From Cladopsammia gracilis (Eukaryota > Cnidaria > Anthozoa > Scleractinia > Dendrophylliidae), in NCBI GenBank assembly GCA_022457155.1, contig JAJGOT010000274.1, positions 311,001 through 375,000 on the forward strand: DNA of 64,000 bases, written 5' to 3'. A model generated the notes under the pieces. It was given only the letters and a program-made list of their open reading frames with translations. It was not told the origin of the DNA and did no database searches. A program made the translations under genes and the position numbers. Numbering within the stretch: position 1 is the stretch's first letter; the number at the start of each line of letters is the position of its first letter. Positions 30,829 to 42,300 of this stretch are shown here, one piece after another.

Positions 30829-32016
30829 ATGAATGCATCCACAATTGACGTCTTCGCTCAGCAGTTAAAAAACCGAACAAATGCGGTTCAAATCATGGAA
30901 TCCTTTTTCCTTTTCCTGATCAACTTCATCTCTTTTTCCGGAAATCTTTTGCTTGGAATCGCGGTCATCAAAAACCCGAATCTTCGCAGATCTGTTCCCA
31001 ACATGTACATCATTACTTTGGCTGTTTCAGACTTCCTAATGTCATTGCTGGGAATCCCGTTTTCAGTGGCTTCTGTTATAACAGGAAAATGGCCGTTTAA
31101 TAATATTATTTGCCAGCTTCAAGGATTCTGGATTCTTCTCATGTGCGCAGTGTCGTTACAAACTTTAGCCGTCACCGCTGTGAACAGATATTTTCGAGTT
31201 GTTCGTTCCCGTGCGCTGTATCAGAAAATCTTCAACATGAAAACAACAAAAATAACAATTGTGATTCTGTGGATCATGGCTTTCTTTGCCCCTCTTCCTT
31301 ACGTTGTTGCTGGGCACAAATTTTTCTTTCACACTGGAAAAGTTTTCTGCGCGCACGACCTTGAAAGCCTGTACAACGGCTACGGAGCTTATTTGGTTCT
31401 CGTTTATGTGGCTATTCCACTAATTATCATCATAACTTGTTATACAAGAGTTTTTATCTCGGTGCGCAAACATAACCTAAACTTTCGCTTTCGAATGCGT
31501 GCGAGAACCAAGACCAATGCCTCGACTGACAGCTCCCTATCGGTTGAGGAAGTAAACGTTACATACATTCTCCTGGTTGTTGTTATAGGTTTCCTAACTT
31601 GCTGGACTCCTGTTTTAGTCATCGATTTGATCGATTTTGTTAACGGAGATTGGAAGCTCAAGAGACAAGTGTATGTAAGTTACATATGTTTCGGATATGC
31701 CAGTACTTCTCTCAACCCCGTTATATACGGCATTATGAATCGTTCTTTCCGCGCGGAATATCTTCGAATCTTAGCACCTTTAAGGCTTTGGGCGTCTAAT
31801 TTGCAGAGCAGTGCCAGTAACAGTTTTCATAGTAAAGAATCGAATAACCGTGAAACGCTAGCAAGAAACAAAGTCGATGTGGCATTTGAAGCGGATGTAA
31901 AAGAAGCTGAAGCGATTACGATTATCAGTGACAGGGCCCGACGATATCGAGCGCGAAGCTGGGCAAGCCAGCGAGATTTTTTAAGCCTAAGACGCGCTTC
32001 TACTCACTCCCTGTAA
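30829..32016 (+). CDS. Rhodopsin-class (class A) GPCR, NRY type
   Basis: Intronless, 395 aa from the ATG at 30829 (an upstream in-frame GTG at 30814 is not a plausible start). Extracellular N terminus with two N-glycosylation sites (N2, N15). TM1 has GN (N39), TM2 LAVSD (D68), and C95 at the top of TM3 for the usual disulphide. The DRY box is replaced by NRYF (119-122). TM6 has CWTP and TM7 NPVIYG. A basic third loop and a Ser/Thr/Arg-rich tail follow. NRY instead of DRY is typical of melatonin receptors and some related orphan groups, and cnidarians have large lineage-specific sets of such receptors. It acts in the plasma membrane with G proteins. The ligand cannot be inferred. Confidence 0.93.
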   Translation: MNASTIDVFAQQLKNRTNAVQIMESFFLFLINFISFSGNLLLGIAVIKNPNLRRSVPNMYIITLAVSDFLMSLLGIPFSVASVITGKWPFNNIICQLQGFWILLMCAVSLQTLAVTAVNRYFRVVRSRALYQKIFNMKTTKITIVILWIMAFFAPLPYVVAGHKFFFHTGKVFCAHDLESLYNGYGAYLVLVYVAIPLIIIITCYTRVFISVRKHNLNFRFRMRARTKTNASTDSSLSVEEVNVTYILLVVVIGFLTCWTPVLVIDLIDFVNGDWKLKRQVYVSYICFGYASTSLNPVIYGIMNRSFRAEYLRILAPLRLWASNLQSSASNSFHSKESNNRETLARNKVDVAFEADVKEAEAITIISDRARRYRARSWASQRDFLSLRRASTHSL

Positions 32017-32112
32017 TGCAGAAACAGTACTGAAAATTTTGCGAGGAATTTTTGCGGAATTGCGAGGAGGACTGAAAATGCGAGAGAATGGTAAAAGCTC
32101 ATTGACGATAAA

Positions 32113-32575
32113 GGGGTGTGTTCAATGGCTTATGTTGTCAGGTGTTTTCCAACGGAGCTGGATATTGACGACAGCAAAAATTACAACACATGGGGAAAAG
32201 ACTTTGCTGATGTAAACACACAAACTTGGAAGATAAACCTTCATTCAGGTTGTACAAAGTTTTTGAAATTATCAGAATAGCATTGCCAAACATATGGCTG
32301 ACAAAAGTGAGTTGAGTTTAATGCAAAAAGTTATCATGTGTAGTTTCTCGAACAATGAATAGCTGGGAAGGATTTTTTTATCGCTTAAAAAGGGGACCAT
32401 ACGTCGAGGGCGCGCGGATTAATTGAGGTATGCTGCGCTGAAGACGAAAAGAAAAATTAAAATTGAGGCAAATCAGTCACACAAATTAAGAATTTTAAAT
32501 GTTTGTTTAGTGTTATAAACTTGACTTCTATTTAGTATTTAAAAGAATAAAAAGCATTGTCACCAAGCTAGCTTA
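32113..32575. repeat. Tandem-duplication unit A, right part (3' of GPCR)
   Basis: GGGGTGTGTTCAATGGCTTA through TTACAACACATGG and GTACAAAGTTTTTGAA.. to GCCAAACATATGGCTGA and ACTTGACTT recur at 32918-33295. The segment starts 97 bp after the receptor stop codon and likely holds its 3' UTR. It has about 100 bp (32360-32430) not present in unit B. Confidence 0.8.
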
Positions 32576-32624
32576 TTTACAATATCGAATTGAAAGTTGT
32601 TGGCACACACGTAAAAATGCCGGA

Positions 32625-33295
32625 AAATTTAAGGCACATTTTGAGGGTTGTGTTGACACAGTTTAGACAATAATTGAGCAACAATTTACGCATTTATGGT
32701 GATCAGATTAGCGCATAAAGCGGCTGGCAACCGGCTGGAACCGCTTGCAATATCGCATTTCTGAAACCAAACTCGCCTTTCATGGGCCATGAAGTAAAAA
32801 GCTTTTAATTCTCATTTATTTTGGCAAAAAGATACGATCGGCACATACAAATTCAGTCAAATGCTGTATGGTTTTGGGCACCCTGCAAAAAGTGGACAAC
32901 AAGGAAACTTGGAACAGGGGTGTGGTCAATGGCCTATGTTGTCAGGTCTTTTCCAACGGTGCTGGATATTTGCGACAACAAAAATTACAACACATGGAGG
33001 GAAAAACTAAGCTGATGTAAACACAAACTTGGAAATTAAACCTTCAGTTGTACAAAGTTTTTGAACTTTTTGTTACATTTAGAAAATTATCAGAAAATAG
33101 CATTGCCAAACATATGGCTGAGTATGAGTTGAGTTTAATGTAAAAAGTTATTGTAGTTTCTCTGCGCTGGAGACGAAAAGAAAAAAATTGAGGCAAATGT
33201 CACACAAATTAAGAACTTTAAACATTTGTTTAGTGTCATAAACTTGACTTTTTTTAGTGTTTAAAACAATAGAAAGGATTGCCACCAAGCTGATT
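32625..33295. repeat. Tandem-duplication unit B, lacking the receptor
   Basis: Left part 32625-32917 matches 30355-30660 and right part 32918-33295 matches 32113-32575. They are joined as GGAACAG|GGGTGTGG with no receptor sequence between them. Several small indels show that the duplication is not recent. Confidence 0.85.
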
Positions 33296-33917
33296 TTCTT
33301 TAATAATAAAGAATGGTCATCATAAAAAAAATAATTAATTTAGCCTTGGAATTCAAGCTAACTTACAATTAATTTACAATTAATTACAACAATGATTTAG
33401 ACACCAATTCAGTTTTTTTAAAGCGTCTATCCATTTGTACGGACCTGACTGATGCTTTTATTTGTGTTTTAAATAAAAGTGTTATTAGATGACATTTAAT
33501 GAAAATCTTTTTATTGTTTACCACAGCCTTTAATGTAGTTCATATTATAGTAGGAAATGCTATGTGTATACAGCTATTTCAATAAACGTTGTCGGATGAA
33601 AGCTTAGGTTAACACTCGTTAACATCTCTCAAACGGACCTTGGACACCTTATGAGGTTTTACACAACGTAGTACTTTTTATCGTTATACCGTAGTACTGA
33701 CGTACACGAGAACAGGACCCCATTTTATTGACTTTATTGGGCAGAGAACTGAGAGAACAGAGATCCGGCTAAGCAAAGAGTAGCGTTTTGGGGTTTAGCA
33801 TTGATCTACCGGTGTTTAGGGTTAAGCACTGATTTGAAAACGGTTAGCTTTCATTTATTGTTATGGGCAACTCTATAAATATGTTAAAAATTACATCTCC
33901 AGTGTTAACCGAAAGCT
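33296..33917. other. Non-coding A/T-rich stretch
   Basis: No gene is visible. GGACACCTTATGAGGTTTTA at 33644-33663 recalls the inner end of the tRNA-core TIR family, but the other end was not found. Confidence 0.35.
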
Positions 33918-33979
33918 TAAAGCCAAGACCGCAAGGTAGTATGGGTAAAAATCCCATACTACCTTGCGGTCTTGGCTTT
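33918..33979. repeat. Perfect 27-bp-arm hairpin
   Basis: AAAGCCAAGACCGCAAGGTA, continuing GTATGGG, is followed by a 7-nt loop (TAAAAAT) and its exact complement. It is probably the centre of a small fold-back element. Confidence 0.85.
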
Positions 33980-34482
33980 TCACCTTTTTCATCCGACAAA
34001 GTTAATTGAAATGGCTGTATATGGAAATACTGAAAAAAATTGTTGTTGATGTTGAAATCTCTCTTTTCCTCTCAAAGCTTGTGCGTAATGCGCGTAGGGA
34101 ATTGCTGCCGTGCTGAAACGTTTTGAATTCCCTGGGTACTTTCAAAGCCGAGTCCCCAAGTCCGCCCTGGTTCCCCCCACCCTCGGCTAAGCCGATGACA
34201 AGGGCATTATATCGTAACACTGTCTATCAGTGTGTCCACGTTGTTTAATTATAAACTGCGACTTTGATATAATCATTGAGTTTTTATCTTCTTTGTATTT
34301 TTGTTATCATTCGAAGAATCAGAATCACAAGATTAGCCTGTTTTTATTAGCACTTAAGGTGGCTCAACTTAGAATTCCAATAACTTCTGTAAAAATGCAA
34401 GGACCACTTGAACAAACAGCAGCAAAATATAGCTGGATCTTAGTGCAGATCAGGATCAGCAATGAACTAAATAAAAAACTTT

Positions 34483-34654
34483 AACATGCAAGGCTGATCA
34501 GACCGCAAATTCGTTCGATTTCTTTTAATAACAAATGCCCGATATTTCGGTTAGCTTTCCTAGGTTAGTTTTGTCTAACCGAAATATCGGGCATTTATTA
34601 TTAAAAGAAATCGAACGAATTTACTGTCTGATCTGATCAGCCTTGCATGTTAAA
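34483..34654. mobile_element. Fold-back element, TAACATGCAAGGCTGATCAG ends
   Basis: The ends TAACATGCAAGGCTGATCAG and CTGATCAGCCTTGCATGTTA are perfect inverted repeats. Inner arms (TTCGTTCGATTTCTTTTAAT; AAATGCCCGATATTTCGGTTA) also pair, giving about 70-bp arms. AGATCAGCCTTGCA also occurs at 26867 in the ribozyme-bearing fragment. Confidence 0.8.
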
Positions 34655-34749
34655 GTTCTTTCAACTTAGAATTGTCAGTTCAAACTTCTCGGTCTTGAAC
34701 ATCTAGATCTGGACTATAAGAAGAATTAGGTCGTTTTAGAAGTTTCGGT

Positions 34750-35830
34750 CTAGATGTGGACTCTGTAAAACGCGGACGGCAGAAAGTAACAAATAAATTT
34801 AAAAAAATAAATAAGTGTAGTGTATAATGTATAAATAAATAAATAAATAAATAAATAAATACATGAGACAAATAAATAAGAAAAAATAAGAAGGAAAAAA
34901 TAAAAATAAAATTCATATTAGTCGAGACATTTTCCAATCACTGTCGGAAATCTTCGGCAGTCTTCGCTACTCATTCGGAAAATGATTAGAAACATTCGAA
35001 AATTTCAGAAATCGTATTCTATGTTGTTAATATAATATTTCATGTTTCATTCTCCGCGCACTCGTGTATGATATATGAATTTATTCTTTTATTCTTTTAT
35101 TAAAGGAATGACTTAAAATGAAACAAGATCATTTCAGAAATCTTCGAAAAATGCTCGGAAATCTTCAGAAATTGCAGAAATCTTATTCGCGCACTCATGC
35201 ATTAAATAATGTCTCGTGATTTTACACTGTCAAGGAATGACTAAAGAGGAAACTAAACATACTGGATATTGGAATGGTATCACCAGGACCGATTAGACCG
35301 ATTTATTAAAACAATATCCCCACTATCCGGTTACGTCGTATCAGTTTTCTGCAGTTTTTGTAACTAAGAAGAAAACGAATTTTGTTCCTATTTAATTTTT
35401 GCTATCAAAACGCAAACAACTACAATAACAACAGCTGAAATTTTTAATGGCGTTGCACTATAAAGGTACAGTACAAAATCGTTTTACTGAAGGACATAAA
35501 CTGGGAACATTTTACTGAGAAACTCAAAACAACAAACCAAAATTTTACAAACCAAAACAATTATAATAACAGATCTTCTCTTCGCACGAGTTGGAAATGA
35601 AATCCGAGCTAGCCACGTGTCTGGCCACTCCGTCTGTCTCCTCTCCAACAGCGATCAGAAGATGTCTCGACTAATAGTGATCTTATTTTTTTAATTTCTT
35701 AATTTTTTTTATTTATCTTATTTATTTTATACATTTTATTATTTAATATTCTCCGCCGTCCGCTGTCCGTCGTCCGCATTCTCATTTTACAGAGTCCCCG
35801 TCTTGATGTCGAGAAAATTGGGTGTTTCTT
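34750..35830. repeat. Inverted pair of A/T-rich repeats
   Basis: 34755-34965 (GGACTCTGTAAAACGCGGAC, A/T-rich with AAATAAATAA repeats, TTAGTCGAGACATTTTC) recurs inverted at 35640-35830 (GATGTCTCGACTAATAG.. to CATTTTACAGAGTCCCC). The space between, 34966-35639, has repeats of AATCTTC(A/G)GAAAT and no gene. Either one TIR element of about 1.1 kb or two opposed SINE-like copies. Confidence 0.6.
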
Positions 35831-35950
35831 GGTGTTGCGGAAGCCATTGTTGGTTAGCTTTTGTGTTGTGGTGTGGGTATTGTTCAGTGTCTTGAATCTT
35901 TTGTTTTGCGTCATTTGGTGATCACACCATCCGCAACACCAAGAAACTAC
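35824..35950. repeat. Short fold-back, GTTTCTTGGTGTTGCGGA
   Basis: GTTTCTTGGTGTTGCGGA near 35822-35840 and ATCCGCAACACCAAGAAAC near 35928-35946 are inverted repeats around a T/G-rich loop. Confidence 0.6.
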
Positions 35951-36359
35951 CAGAAAATTACCAACATGCAAAAAACGCTTGGTTGCTATGGTAACACCGA
36001 TCTTAATCAAACCTCTTCTTTTGGAAAGTTCATTGAATCTCTAGTAAATGTGTGAAGCAGCTTGCCTGACCAGGTTCAGACAATAAAGTATCAGCGGCTC
36101 AAAGTTGGGAAGCTGAGTCGCCAAAAAGTCAAGTTGAGCCACCTTAAATGAAAACTGTCACAGGGTTTTGGTGTCATTTCAACAACCAAAAAAAATGTTT
36201 TGGTATTAATTTACAGAAACCGAAAAATAATGGTCTAGTTTTGCGATAAATCACTACCCTTGAGTACCAAAAATCACTGTGACAATGTCTCTTTAATTTC
36301 TAAGTTCTTTAAAAAATAAAGCTTAAACAAGAAAAGAAAAAATAAATGCACTTGTTAAA

Positions 36360-39347
36360 TTACAATCTTTATTCGTGACAAACCCTTCCCAATTCTGAAT
36401 GTGAAAATATGTCGATTACAGAGTCCATGATACATGTATGTATTGGCAGTTTTCCTCAGCAACAGTTCTACTTAAAGTTTGGGTCATCATGCAACATTTC
36501 TCCCCAGAGCAGCATTGCGTGACGTCCCAAATAAAGGCTTTTCAGGACACTTCTTAAAGTTGGGCCTGCTGTTTATTAGATTTCGGAGGGCATTGTCATG
36601 GAATGGAGGCGAATTGGAAACACCTGCAATGCATCACAGAAGCGTTTGTCTCGTTTACCACGTTTTCCCGGAAATTACCGTGGTTTACGTGTCATTGCAT
36701 ATATTCACACTTTGTTAATTTATTAATACTACAACTAATATGACACTAATAATTTTATCAAGCCAACAAAATATGACTTCAATTTGATTAGTTCTGTTTC
36801 TAAATTATTACTATAAATAACAAAATCAATTTATTTTAACAAAACAACTGTCTACCAAATGGTGGTAGTAAATTATATCTAAAACAAAATCCCACGCATT
36901 ATCAAAATTTCAAGCCAGTTCCCAATAAAATTAGAAACTTAGTATGATCAAACTGTGTTTTCATTTCAAAGCTTTTCTGTTGAAATTTATTATTTTTGCA
37001 AATTTTAAAATTTAAAACGGATTCTGAGTTTGATTTTTATTTTTCTGTCGCAGTTTGGAAATGAAATTTGAACTATATATCCTTGTAAAGGAGCTCTGTC
37101 ATTGAGTAGCGATATTTGGGGTTTTAAATGCACGGATTGTTCTCCCATTTTATGAAATAAAAAAATATAACTAAAAAATTGAATAGTTTAAAGCAATATT
37201 ATTTTATGATGGCAGTTAATATTGCAAGAACATTTTTCTAAAAATGTTGTCCAACAAAACCTGAACCAACTATGAAACTGCAAACAGATTGAATTTTCAA
37301 CTTGTCAATATAGGAATTTAAAATACTTTTCTACAAAATTACTGTCAGGTGTTTCTTTTTTTTTCATCCACCTCTTTTAGAGCAAAAAATCAAAGACAGT
37401 TTTCCTTTAAAAGTAACATAAAATTAGTATATGAAATCACACAGGTCCAAAGTGCAATTACCAAAACTTTTCACATCTTTTTTCAAAGTACCCACAAATT
37501 ACCTGAAGCCCGCAATGTATGAGGAAAAGAACAAAGGTTTTGGATTCAAGGCTTTTTAGCACAGCTACACTGTACTAGTTGGAAGAGTAAAAAATACTTG
37601 CTCATAAATTAAATTGGGTGACAACAAAATAATAAAAGGTCCATATAATCAACCCTAACAGTAATAATTTCGACTGTGACTTATCAACATAAATATATAC
37701 AAATCGTCCACAACCGATTTTTAATGCAGTGTGCAGACCTGGGTTTTTCAAACATAATTTGTCCATCATGGTCTTCCCATGATCAGACAGTTGTGAAGGG
37801 AATTCACATACAGTGTATAAACTGAATTCAGAGTAAATACTATGGTCCTGAAATAAACAAAAATCCATAAAGATCTCATCTTATCTTCAGCGTAACATGT
37901 TTGAAAAACCTGTCTCTACACACTGCATGAAATCGGCTGTAAAAAGTCACAACTGATGGGTCTTCTATCCTTCATTTATATATTGCTCCATCCCAAGGTC
38001 AAATCTTGAACAAGCTAACTGAAGGTGATTCTATTAGTCTTGAGTGTAAAGACAAAAGCTCAGAGTAGTGACATTGAAATGAATGAGCAGTATATTCAAT
38101 TTTGAAAATAAAATTTCTCTCACTTTTTAACCTGGGAGTGAGACTGAAGACATTAACAATTATTACATTTACAAACTTACAATCACATAAAATGACTATT
38201 TACATATTTCCCACTTAAAGTATTAAATTCTGTCCAACAGGAGCGTTAATTTACATGATATTTATTTTATGCTGACCAAAGCTAAGGCCAGTTTACAAAC
38301 TATGATGGGTTGGCTAGACAGTTATGAAACATGAGTCATACATGTAAATTTGGCATGGGATTTAACACCCAATATTACAAATTTGTTGCAGTGCACAGTT
38401 TTTTTAATCAGGCTGATTTTTAACCTGGCATAACAATGGTATAGAAATCCAGCCAAGAAAATTGTGCCAGCCACCATAGACTGAAAAACAGTCCATATTT
38501 ATGCGAGAGTCCATTTGAAAAAAGTGGCGATGGCTGAAGCGACAGAACAGAACCAGAGTGAGTCTGAATACAGAGAGTGCGACTGGGGAAGGTGTGTGAG
38601 GCTCACACATGAGTGTCGATGCATTGTGCCTCTCCCTGTTAGCCTGCAGTGCAGAAATTTGTAAGTACATGTGAGTGCTGAATTTAGTGTTTGGTCATTA
38701 TTTTGGTTTTGCAAAACCTCGGAGGCCTTCCAGCCTGTCTCCCACACCCTTGGTCGTGTCTTTTGACTCGCATCAGTCTGTGGTTAACTCAGTGCTTGTT
38801 CATCCCCCAAATACATCAGCTTTACAGGCTATTCCTCATGAAGGTTGGTGCTTTGTGCCTTCCCCTTGAGCTTAAGAGGGGAAAACCGACTGTTTTGCAG
38901 TCTACACTACAGCTACCAAATGAGACAGAAAAAATGTAGCAATTAAACTGCCCTGTGCACTGAAAATTGGCTAAAATTTACCTGATGGTCTGTTACAAGT
39001 AAGACAATTAAAAAAAAAATACTATGGTTCCCGTTACCCAAAAGATTCTATTTTGCTCTTGGTTTAAAACAATCACAGGCCAAAAACAGGAACTGAGATC
39101 TCTTGAGGTCTCTCTGAAATTTTTATCTTTTTTTATGAAAACAAACGGGTCTAACCTGAAGTTTATTGCTCTGGTCAGGATTTTGCTGTCTTTATTTTAT
39201 TAAAATGTTATTACCAGTAACAAACCAATTGGCCAAAAAAAATAGGAACTGTCCTAACACACCTATTAACTTTTTTTTTCAGTGCTACTGCAACTAGAAC
39301 CACAACGATTTACTGTAGTGTGGCCTGAAACAAACCAATGACATATT
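36360..39347 (-). other. Probable long 3' UTR / 3' flank of the palmitoyltransferase gene
   Basis: This 3-kb stretch directly follows the stop codon of the DHHC gene, is A/T-rich, contains none of the inverted-repeat elements that crowd the rest of the window, and shows no ORF of interest. A minus-strand AATAAAG occurs at about 36369-36375. Absence of insertions suggests it is transcribed or constrained. The exact polyadenylation site is a guess. 36010-36360 holds nothing recognisable. Confidence 0.4.
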
Positions 39348-42300
39348 TTACAATGCTGTTCCATCTTGAATTTCATCACTTTCCTGTACAGCAAGTACAT
39401 CAGGTTTGGATCTGCTCGGCATTTGAGTTTCAACCTCATTTTCATTAACCAGTTCTGCCGTTGATGCATCCAGGCTGTTTGATGAGGAGTCCTGTTTGGT
39501 GTCATTTTGTTGGTCTTCCTGTGCATCCAGCTCCCCTTCTTCCAACCATCGGTGCTGTGTATTTAATAACGAATCCTCCTCTGGCTGGTTTATCATCGGG
39601 AAGCGGACTCCATCTCCAATACTGTCCAAGAAAATATTCAGTTATCCCTATGTCACCATTTTTAAGAAGCCAATGAAAAGACATTTATAATTATATGCAG
39701 GTGAAAACCCAGAACCTGATCAAGTATATAATGTGTAGTTCCAGAAAATATCCATACTCCCCCCATGGAAGGTTTTTTGTTTAGCACCCCCCATCCCCTC
39801 AGGAAATTCCAGTTTAGCTTCATACTTTGCTTCTAAAATGTTGGCTTTTAAGACCCCCCTCCCCCTAGGAATTTCCAATGACCTTCCATGGGGTGGGTAT
39901 GGATTTTTTCTGGAACTACACAATCATATCAATGACAAAATTATCGATTGTGATTTGTCATCCACATGCCTATTTCTTAATTGGCGTGCAGTCACGTGGG
40001 TGTCCAATTACAGCTATCCGATTGCAACTTTTCGCAATTGGATAGCTTTAATTGGACACCAAAGTTGTTGCGTCGCGTCAATCAGGTGCATTTAAATAGG
40101 TTCTATTTTGCTTTTCCTACAAGTTTCAAACTGATAAAAAACATACTTGACGTTTTGAGTACAAAAAAGTCCACATCAACTTTTTAATCTCAAATAGAGT
40201 GTTTTCACATGACATCATAAAAATTAAAAAATCTAAAGTATACATCCTACGAAGCTGTTTCTAACATAGTATGTGGATACCAGTGCTATAATCTTTCACA
40301 AAAAGTTTCAGGTTTTAACGATGTTTCGTTTTCGATTTATAAAGGTTGTAAATGTGTCATGCAATTCGTCACACTATTTTCAGATAAGCCGTGAAAATAA
40401 ACAAAATTGAACTAGATGAAAGTTATCAATGAATTATAGATGCTTATAAGCCGATTTCATGCCTCTTATAGTGAATACAGTATTTTGGGATGAGATTTTT
40501 GGTGTTATTAAGACTTCAAAGTCTTTAAATTTTTGGCCGCCATATTGGTGTCCCTAAGTGGGACACCAAGATGGCCGCTCCATACATTTCTTACCAAAAA
40601 TGTCTATACTCATTCGCCTATAACTCTTGAATGAAATGCTCTTGCGCTTCGAAATTTGGCCCAGATGTGTAGTTTTAAACTCTCTACAATTTCATAAACA
40701 TTTTAGAATCAAAAACTGCTGCTGAATTTTGATATGACGTCAGTGAAAACACTCTTTGCCTATACTTTGTGTCGTACAATTCAGAGGCAATTGTGCTCAT
40801 AATTTCAAATCACCGATTACTCCCTGAATTGTACTCCACTCAGTCCAATTACTATTGAAATATATTCTACTTGTTTTCTAAGGGAGCTTGGGCTGCAGAC
40901 GGACAGGATGGAAATGAATTGCAGCCCAATTTGTTCAGGTTTATAGCCAAGTGTGCCTAGGAAAACCTGCAATTTTCTCTGATTATGGTTTATCAAAATT
41001 CAAGAAAAATCCCAAATTGCATTTTGTAAAATATTAATAAACAAATGGTACCATGCAAAAGTACTGCTGAAGAGGTTTCATTTGAATGGTCACACCATAG
41101 GATTTCATCAACAAACTCAAAAGTTAGAACAAATGGTACCATGCAAAAGTACTGCTGAAGAGGTTTCATTTGAATGGTCACACCATAGGATTTCATCAAC
41201 AAACTCAAAAGTTAGAACAAATGGTACCATGCAAAAGTACTGATAAAGAGGTTTCATTTGAATGGTCACACCATAGGATTTCGTCCACAGACTCAGAAGT
41301 TAGAACAAATGGTACCATGCAAAAGTATTGCTGAAGATGTTTCATTTGAATGGTCACACCATAGGATTTCGTCCACAGACTGAGAAGTTAGAACTACACT
41401 ACATGTCTCCATAATTGACTCTGGGAGTGAAAGGGTTAACAATTCTCTTTATATATTGCTGTTGATGTTCTACACTCCCCAAGCATAACAGAAGTACTTT
41501 GGAGCAGTTTTGACCCAAAAGAAATCCCCATGACATACTGCAGTATTTGTAGCTCCTTTAAACTTCTTCATGTATCAACGTCAAGATGATTATACCAATA
41601 TTTTAGCCTCAGAGGACCACCCATGTAGGAGATTCATTAATGAGGCTATGCACTCGTACCGTCTTAGATCTCAACTGGTACACGTGCCCGTACCGCGTAC
41701 AAATAGAAATCGAGACTCATTTATCCAGCGCAGGGCAAGGCTACACAAGTAAATAGTACAAAGGCATACATGTATATTGTATATAGTATAGCAAAGTTTG
41801 CTTTTTGTAATCTTTTTAATTGTAAATTCGATGTAATTCTTTTAGCCAAAGTCGAGTATTAAAATATTACTATTATTATTATAACCATTTTGCAGAAAAG
41901 GAGAGCTCACCTGGTGTACACAGGCAAACACCAGTACCATCTATTAAGCCCCAGAACTTGTTCTGCATTCTTTATAGCAGCACCCAGACTAAAACCATCT
42001 TTATCAGGGCCATAATAGAAATGAGGAACTCTGAAGGATTCTGAAAACAGAGAGAGAGAGAGAGGAATCTAGAACCACATTACAGCCATGCTCTGTCACG
42101 CGTGACCGGTATTTTTGAAAATTGAATGGAGTTTTCAAGGTTACGCGTTGGTTTTGAAAATTTATTCCGAGATTCGGAATTCCCGTGAGAATTTTACCGC
42201 ATTTTCGGAAACAAAGAGCAACAAAATATCATTTTGTTTGAAATGAAATATCTGAACAATATTAGGTTTTTTTATGCGTGCAGCGAAGTTATTTTAATAC

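Noticed and set aside
38404..38939. Overlapping frames on both strands
   Set aside because: Short, without motifs, and in the presumed 3' region of the palmitoyltransferase gene.
41570..41752. Host gene for the 60-aa frame
   Set aside because: Its 3' UTR ends in a TATTAT tail like a retroelement, it lies in an intron in opposite sense, and no upstream exon was found.
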